This document shows, piece after piece, positions 39,382 through 43,629 of a DNA stretch of 43,629 bases. The notes beneath the pieces are model-generated. The model did not search any database. It was not told the DNA's origin and was given only the letters and a program-made list of their open reading frames with translations. The DNA is taken from assembly GCA_025055235.1 (NCBI GenBank), contig JANWYN010000068.1:1-43629 (forward strand), in the 5' to 3' direction. Position 1 is the stretch's first letter. The number at the start of each line of letters is the position of its first letter. Origin of the DNA: Candidatus Roseilinea sp. GTDB lineage: Bacteria > Chloroflexota > Anaerolineae > J036 > Brachytrichaceae. The translations under genes were made by a program, and so were the position numbers.

Positions 39382-40573
39382 GCGCGGCCAGCCGGCGCCT
39401 TAGTGCATCGGCTGTCGCAGCCACGAACGCCGGAATGTTCACACTGCTCATGATCTGCACATCCTCCGTCGGCGTGGTGTCCTCGTCCAGAAAGCGGAAC
39501 ACACGCTGCGGCGGGTTGCGCGCGAACAGGTCGGTGAATACGCGCCGGCCTCGTTCGCGCCCTTCATCGAGCACGTTCAGCAGCGCGCTGTCGAACAATT
39601 GATAGCGCTTGTGCAACGGCGGCGTCGCGACGTCGGGGCGGCCCGTCGCCTTCAGCGCCTGAGCGATGCGCTGCGCGCGCCGCTGGATGCGCTGGAAGGT
39701 GTAGCCGGTGCTGGGCTTGGTGCAGCCGCCGGCCGTGCCGATGTTGATCACACGCGCGCCGCGCCGAGCGGGGAAGGGCGCGTCGGTCATCGGGATCACG
39801 CCGAACTCCTCGTGCTGCGTTTCATAGTCGGTGATTCGTAACCGGTCATTGATATATGCCTCCAATTGACGCACGTAGTCGGAGCGAGGTAGCAGCTCGC
39901 GTGAGAACACGGTGTATTCCACCAGCGCCGTATGCGCGTCGAACGGCAGCACATAGACGAAGCGCGTGTCATCTGCCTGATCCACGCGAAAGTCCATCAG
40001 CGTCGCGACGTTGGGATCGAACGCGCATGCCGGCGTCCAAATCACCCAGCCCAAGAAGTGCTGGAGCAGATAGTGATATGTTGGCCGCTGCGCCAGCGGA
40101 TCGAGCAAGATGCTGTTGAAAGCCCACGCGCCGTGATAAGCCCGCCCGTCGTTGGTGCGCACCACGGCCTCATTGCCTTCGGTTTCGACGCCGGTCACTT
40201 CGGCGTAGGCACGCGCGATGTTCGGCTGCGCGTCCAGCCATTGCGCCATAAAGCGATAGAAGTCCCCGCCGCGGATCATCTTGTAGCGATAGGGCGCGAT
40301 CTCCAGCACGGTCGAGAAGTCTTCGCCGTGGAAGGCCAGGCGCTCCCAGCGGCGGAAGACGACCGGCTCGAAGGTTCCCTCGCCAACCTCCCAGAAGCAC
40401 CACGTGCGGTCGTTCGCCGTCTTCGGTGCGCGGTCGAGCAGCAGGATGCGCTTGTCGGTCAAGCCGGCCTGGTGAAGGTGATAGACCAGGCTCAGCCCCG
40501 CCGCCCCCGCGCCGGCGATGATGTAGTCGAAGCGCTCCTCGATCCCCAATCTCGAATCTCCAACATTAATCAT
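39338..40573 (-). CDS. crtY: Lycopene beta-cyclase (CrtY type)
   Basis: 411-residue flavin-dependent carotenoid cyclase, which closes the ends of lycopene to beta-ionone rings at the membrane. It has the dinucleotide-binding GAGAAGLSLVYHL (residues 20-32), DRTWCFWE, MDFRVDQ, YVLPF, EYTVFS, and the GTAGGCTKPSTGYTFQRIQ block, all characteristic of CrtY. No other carotenoid genes are in the window. The first ATG at 40573 lies inside a heptad-repeat tract, so the true start could be the TTG nine codons in. Its 3' end overlaps the protoglobin gene. Confidence 0.9.
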   Translation of the reverse strand: MINVGDSRLGIEERFDYIIAGAGAAGLSLVYHLHQAGLTDKRILLLDRAPKTANDRTWCFWEVGEGTFEPVVFRRWERLAFHGEDFSTVLEIAPYRYKMIRGGDFYRFMAQWLDAQPNIARAYAEVTGVETEGNEAVVRTNDGRAYHGAWAFNSILLDPLAQRPTYHYLLQHFLGWVIWTPACAFDPNVATLMDFRVDQADDTRFVYVLPFDAHTALVEYTVFSRELLPRSDYVRQLEAYINDRLRITDYETQHEEFGVIPMTDAPFPARRGARVINIGTAGGCTKPSTGYTFQRIQRRAQRIAQALKATGRPDVATPPLHKRYQLFDSALLNVLDEGRERGRRVFTDLFARNPPQRVFRFLDEDTTPTEDVQIMSSVNIPAFVAATADALRRRLAAPRSHPLSHTDSSTR

Positions 40574-40633
40574 TAATCATCAATCATGACTCATAACTCA
40601 TGATTCATGATTAATGATTAATGATTGATGATT
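40540..40633. repeat. Heptad tandem repeat over the lycopene cyclase start
   Basis: From 40568 nine units run in exact 7-base register: AATCATT, AATCATC, AATCATG, ACTCATA, ACTCATG, ATTCATG, ATTAATG, ATTAATG and ATTGATG. A related run (CAATCTC, GAATCTC) precedes it back to about 40540. Its left and right halves are reverse complements (21 of 22 bases by eye), so it can fold. The cyclase ATG at 40571-40573 falls within it. Confidence 0.8.
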
Positions 40634-40635
40634 CC

Positions 40636-41754
40636 CTACGTCGGCAACGCCTCGCGCAGGATGCGCAGCCAGTTGTCGCGCATAATCTGCGCCACATGCC
40701 GCTCCTCGAAGCCGCGTTCCAGCAGCTCGTCGCCGATCTTGTAGTGGTCGCGGATGGTGTTCAGCTCGCGCGGGATGTCGTTGTAGCCCAGCCCACCGTC
40801 GTAGTCGCTGCCGATGCCGACGTGGTCGGCGCTGCCGGTTACCTGGCAGATGTGGTCAATCATGCGCACCACGTCGTCGAGTGTCACGTCTTCCTTCTTG
40901 CCGCTCCACTCCTTCTTGAGGAAGCGGTTGTAAAGCACGACACCGATCACCCCGCCGCGCTCGGCGATCCTCTCGATCGCTTTGTCCGGCAGGTGGCGCG
41001 GTGTGGGTGCGTAGCGGTGCGGGTTGCTGTGGCTGGCGATGACATGCCGGCCTTCGAAGGCATCCAAAGCTTCATAGAGCGACTCGTGCGACATGTGGCT
41101 GACGTCGAGGATAACGCCGAACTGCGCCATCACGTCCAGCAGTTCGCGGCCCAGCTTGCTCAGCCGGCCACCGCTCCAGGTGCCGCCGGCGTAGCGCGTT
41201 GTGTCCCAGGCCGGCCCGACAATGCGCAGCCCGCGCTCATACCAGCGCTCCAGTTCCTTCGGCTCCAGGATCGGGTCGGCGCCTTCCATGAGCGGCACGA
41301 TGCCGACTACGTGAGGAGTCGTAAGTTGGGAGTCGGCCGAGAGCGCTTGCCCACTCCCGACACCCCACTTTCGACAAATAGTCTCCAGCTCCCTTTGAGT
41401 CGTCACCAGCATCACGTGGGGTTCTTCCTCAGCCCAGCGCCGGTAGAAGTCGAGCTGCGTCATGCCCAACGCGTGGGCTTCGCGCGCGTCGCGATAGGCC
41501 GGCCAGCCCTCGCCCAGCTTGCGCGAATACGGCTCGACGAAGATGGTGCCGAAGCACAGGCCTACCCGCCCGCGGATCATGTCCGGCAGGCCGACTGTGC
41601 ACTGGCCGGTCTGTTTCTCAACCTGGCTGCCACGCTCGATCCGACGCGTCGCACAAGCCGAGCGGCGGTAGTCGCGGCGCTTGTACAGCACGTTGTAGGC
41701 GATGTCCAAATGCGCATCCACGATGAGGGGATGGCGAAAGTTTGCGCGCTGCAT
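40636..41754 (-). CDS. Membrane dipeptidase (peptidase M19, renal dipeptidase type)
   Basis: 372 residues. The M19 binuclear zinc site is visible: VDAHLDIAYNV (H-x-D), the bridging Glu in VPLMEGAD, SHMSHESL, VIASHSNPH, and the final Asp in GIGSDYDGG. These enzymes cleave dipeptides, often with D-residues. An insertion of about 20 residues (KWGVGSGQALSADSQLTTPH) before the VGIVPLMEG strand is encoded by heptad repeats at 41313-41373 and is probably a surface loop. The ATG at 41754 is preferred over 41814. It is upstream of the lycopene cyclase gene on the same strand and diverges from the FtsK-like gene. Confidence 0.92.
   Translation of the reverse strand: MQRANFRHPLIVDAHLDIAYNVLYKRRDYRRSACATRRIERGSQVEKQTGQCTVGLPDMIRGRVGLCFGTIFVEPYSRKLGEGWPAYRDAREAHALGMTQLDFYRRWAEEEPHVMLVTTQRELETICRKWGVGSGQALSADSQLTTPHVVGIVPLMEGADPILEPKELERWYERGLRIVGPAWDTTRYAGGTWSGGRLSKLGRELLDVMAQFGVILDVSHMSHESLYEALDAFEGRHVIASHSNPHRYAPTPRHLPDKAIERIAERGGVIGVVLYNRFLKKEWSGKKEDVTLDDVVRMIDHICQVTGSADHVGIGSDYDGGLGYNDIPRELNTIRDHYKIGDELLERGFEERHVAQIMRDNWLRILREALPT
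41313..41373. repeat. Heptad repeat inserted in the dipeptidase coding sequence
   Basis: Units GAGGAGT, CGTAAGT and TGGGAGT (41313-41333) face inverted units ACTCCCG, ACACCCC and ACTTTCG (41353-41373). Together they form an imperfect hairpin inside an intact reading frame and encode the extra loop of the dipeptidase. Confidence 0.7.
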
Positions 41755-41838
41755 ACCGGGGCGATTGTATTCGGTGTGCGGCGCAAAATCGCAATCTGCG
41801 CTTGCTTTTCCCAAGTTTGCGAATTTCGCGAGGGACGC

Positions 41839-41888
41839 TTGACGCAGAACGCATGTTCTGGATAATTGGTATTCCAGAACATTCGTTC
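41839..41888 (+). promoter_or_regulatory. Promoter with two GAAC-N4-GTTC SOS-like boxes
   Basis: TTGACG (41839-41844), 16 bases, then GATAAT (41861-41866) form a good promoter. A perfect GAAC-N4-GTTC box (41847-41858) fits between the -35 and -10, and a second one (41877-41888) lies just downstream, 30 bp centre to centre. This is the Gram-positive-type LexA/DinR box, so SOS repression of the FtsK-like gene is likely. It also excludes the in-frame ATG at 41853 as start. Confidence 0.6.
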
Positions 41889-41906
41889 TATGGGGTGGCT
41901 ATCGAG

Positions 41907-42875
41907 ATGTATCGTAAGCTGTATCACACTGCCGATCGAATCGAAGCCGTGCTGCGCGAGCGCAAAGCACCGGCTGCCGTCGTGGGCGGCAAGGTGCTGC
42001 CCGGCTTCGTCGAGATGCTGCTGCGGCCCGCGCCCGGCACGAAGGTCAACCAGGTCAAGGCGTTGCAAGCCGATCTCGCCCTCGCCCTCGGCAACTCGAA
42101 CGTCCGCGTCACGCAGAGCGGCACACATCTCGCCGTCCAGATTCCGCGTGAGACGCGCGCGCCGGTGCGGTTGACGACGCTGATGGCGTCGGTCAAGGAT
42201 GTCCCGCCGTACACGGCTGTGCTCGGCCTGGCGGAGGACGGCGCGACATTGATGGCTTGCCTCTCATCGCCGGAAGTTGCCCACATCTTGATCGCCGGCG
42301 CCACTGGTTCGGGCAAGACCTCGCTGGCGCATAGCATCCTGATTAGCTTGTGCCGGCTCCACCGCCCCAGCCAGTTCGGTTTGGTCGTCCTGGACCCCAA
42401 GCGCAACCACGACGCAGCGTTCGCGCGCGCCGTCGAGCGCCACAGGCTTCTCAACGTCGCACATTCGGCGGAGGAGGCATGCGCAGCGCTGACGCGCGTC
42501 GTGGACGTGATGGAACGCCGGACGGATCTGAACGACCCGCAGCCGCGCATCGCCGTCTATGTGGACGAGATGGCAGATTTGGTGCAGACCGGCGGCGCGC
42601 GCATCGTGGACTTGCTCACGCGCATCGCCCAGCGCGGGCGCGAAGCCGGCATCCACTTGATTGCCTGCACGCAGAAGCCCGCCGCACGCGTGATCGGCAC
42701 GTTGCTGAAGGCGAATCTCCCGCTGCGTCTAGTGGGACGCGTGGTGTCGGCGGAAGATGCGCGCGTGGCGGCCGGCATGCCCGGCACCGGTGCAGAGCGG
42801 CTGATGGGCAGCGGCGACTTCATCGCGGTTGCGTCCGGGCGCGTGATTCGCTTTCAAGCAGCGATGCCGGTTTGA
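41907..42875 (+). CDS. Short FtsK/SpoIIIE-type DNA translocase ATPase
   Basis: 322 residues, without the membrane domain of full-length FtsK. It has Walker A GATGSGKTSL at residues 131-140, LVVLDPKRNHD, Walker B IAVYVDEMADL near 215-225, and the sensor-like HLIACTQKPAARVI. The region before Walker A (residues 1-100) resembles the FtsK alpha/beta sub-domain. The C-terminus has no gamma winged helix. The ATG at 41907 follows a GGGGTGG. Similar short translocases occur in DNA transfer, plasmid or repair contexts, but no mobilisation genes are here. It is followed by the proline-rich membrane protein gene, 15 bp away, and has SOS-like boxes in its promoter. Confidence 0.88.
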   Translation: MYRKLYHTADRIEAVLRERKAPAAVVGGKVLPGFVEMLLRPAPGTKVNQVKALQADLALALGNSNVRVTQSGTHLAVQIPRETRAPVRLTTLMASVKDVPPYTAVLGLAEDGATLMACLSSPEVAHILIAGATGSGKTSLAHSILISLCRLHRPSQFGLVVLDPKRNHDAAFARAVERHRLLNVAHSAEEACAALTRVVDVMERRTDLNDPQPRIAVYVDEMADLVQTGGARIVDLLTRIAQRGREAGIHLIACTQKPAARVIGTLLKANLPLRLVGRVVSAEDARVAAGMPGTGAERLMGSGDFIAVASGRVIRFQAAMPV

Positions 42876-42890
42876 GGGAGAGGTGTGACC

Positions 42891-43364
42891 ATGGACAAGC
42901 TCAACAAAGCAGCCGCGGCCAGCCTGGTGATGTTCTCGGTCGTCCTTGCAGCGTTCATCGGCTCGCGCGTGGATCAGGTCACCATCGCGCTGCTGGGTGG
43001 GACCTTCATCGGCTTGCTCATCGCGATTCCATCTGCTCTGCTCGTCATGGTCGTCGTGCTGCGCCGGCGCGACGATGCCGATCGTGAACACTACGACCGG
43101 CCGCGCTACACACACATGCCGCCCAGCCCGCCGCAATACTGGGTGATGCCGACGCCGGCCGATGCTCCCTACGACATGCGCATGACCCAGCCGCCCTCTG
43201 CGACCCAGGTTCGCGCGCCTGCCGTTGCTCCAGAATACGTATTGCCGGCGACGCGGCGTCGCTTCTACCTCATCGGCGAATCGGGCGAGATGCGGGAAAT
43301 CGAGGCGCCGTTCGAGTCCGGCGGTCCCGACAATGATCTGCTGGACGATTCGACGCGCTTCTGA
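42891..43364 (+). CDS. Small membrane protein with proline-rich cytoplasmic tail
   Basis: 157 residues. Two hydrophobic segments form a hairpin at residues 10-56 (AASLVMFSVVLAAFIG and IALLGGTFIGLLIAIPSALL). After a basic stop (RRRDDADREH) comes a Pro-, Met- and Tyr-rich tail (residues 69-115) and an acidic C-terminus. No family is recognised. The ATG at 42891 is chosen with GAGG five bases ahead; a GTG at 42885 is also in frame. Its start is 15 bases from the FtsK-like stop, so the two are probably one transcript. It may supply the membrane anchor the ATPase lacks; that is inference. Confidence 0.75.
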   Translation: MDKLNKAAAASLVMFSVVLAAFIGSRVDQVTIALLGGTFIGLLIAIPSALLVMVVVLRRRDDADREHYDRPRYTHMPPSPPQYWVMPTPADAPYDMRMTQPPSATQVRAPAVAPEYVLPATRRRFYLIGESGEMREIEAPFESGGPDNDLLDDSTRF

Positions 43365-43590
43365 GTGGGTGTCCAAAATTGACGTGCTGTAGGCCTTTGG
43401 CTCGGCAATCGGCAAAAGAATCATGGAACCTTCGCGGGAATGACTTGCTTCTGCCTGAATGGGGCAATGGCTGGTCTTTCCGGCCGCTGTGTCGTCATGC
43501 CCGCGCAGGCGCTGTTCGTTGCACAGAACTTCTGTGCTAGGAAGGAAGCCCGGCGCCAAACCACCGGACTAAAGGGACGGGCGGGCTTCG

Positions 43591-43619
43591 GCGCGGGCTT
43601 CGACAAGCTCAGCCCGCGC
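43591..43619. repeat. Palindromic element at the right end of the window
   Basis: GCGCGGGCT (43591-43599) and AGCCCGCGC (43611-43619) form a perfect 9-bp stem around TCGACAAGCTC. Outer arms ACCACCG (43559-43565) and CGGTGGT (43619-43625) nest around it. The TTCGACAAGCTCAG word is a common dispersed intergenic repeat. The remaining 225 bp of the final gap show REP-like CGCGGGAATGAC words near 43432 but no gene. Confidence 0.5.
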
Positions 43620-43629
43620 GGTGGTCATC

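Noticed and set aside
40621..41865. 414-codon open frame on the plus strand
   Set aside because: Antisense to the M19 dipeptidase with its full zinc-ligand set; no family resemblance on the plus strand.

Overview
The window looks like a chromosomal segment of a GC-rich member of the Chloroflexota, probably Anaerolineae-like. The clues are two large MalT-type LuxR regulators, Chloroflexota-style small conserved proteins, a carotenoid (lycopene) cyclase, a protoglobin, a LURP-one protein, GAP-family and Uma2 proteins, and abundant heptad and palindromic repeats. This assignment is inference from gene content; no rRNA or other marker gene is present. I saw no tRNA, rRNA or CRISPR array.

Left third (1-16907), almost all on the minus strand. 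Two clusters are built to one plan. Each begins with a ~900-residue MalT-type regulator (6347-9067 and 14178-16907), is followed by a small ~89-residue paralogous protein (5711-5980 and 13682-13948), and then by envelope-type or alanine-rich proteins and an orphan DUF4096 domain, the N-terminal domain of IS5-type transposases without a catalytic partner (4278-4613 and 12406-12780). Cluster A continues into a DUF937 protein, a helix-hairpin-helix protein, a small membrane protein, a LURP-one protein, a formylglycine-generating enzyme and the sulfatase it would activate (cut by the left edge). Cluster B holds a multi-pass membrane protein and one or two alanine-rich proteins. Between the clusters lie a GAP-family membrane protein, a QueF-like protein with altered active-site residues, and a Uma2 nuclease-fold protein.

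Middle (17035-34854). A coiled-coil membrane protein, an AraC regulator and a divergent phytanoyl-CoA-dioxygenase-family (PhyH) gene are followed by a REP-associated tyrosine transposase with four REP-like copies. Then comes a long minus-strand carbohydrate operon, read from 34669 down to 20558: ABC sugar-binding lipoprotein, two permeases, a very divergent GroEL-like chaperonin, two PhyH oxygenases, a remnant of a Rossmann-type gene, an enolase-superfamily sugar-acid dehydratase, a GH42-like glycosidase, a wrecked paralogue of that glycosidase, a GH28-like right-handed beta-helix protein and a fucose-isomerase-type enzyme. No ABC ATPase is encoded, so a shared one elsewhere is implied. A hybrid histidine kinase diverges from the operon and may control it.

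Right part (34855-43629). The hybrid kinase converges with, and overlaps, an unusual regulator (HTH, degenerate kinase ATPase-like domain, receiver) that is translationally coupled to an HxlR regulator; the HxlR gene diverges from a protoglobin gene. The protoglobin gene overlaps tail-to-tail with a lycopene cyclase gene, which follows an M19 membrane-dipeptidase gene carrying an in-frame heptad-repeat insertion. The last genes are a short FtsK/SpoIIIE-type ATPase, whose promoter carries two GAAC-N4-GTTC SOS-like boxes, and a small proline-rich membrane protein.

The strongest candidates for undescribed biology are the duplicated MalT / small protein / DUF4096 module, the chaperonin with altered ATPase residues inside a sugar operon, the HTH-ATPase-receiver regulator, and the apparently SOS-controlled FtsK-like gene.
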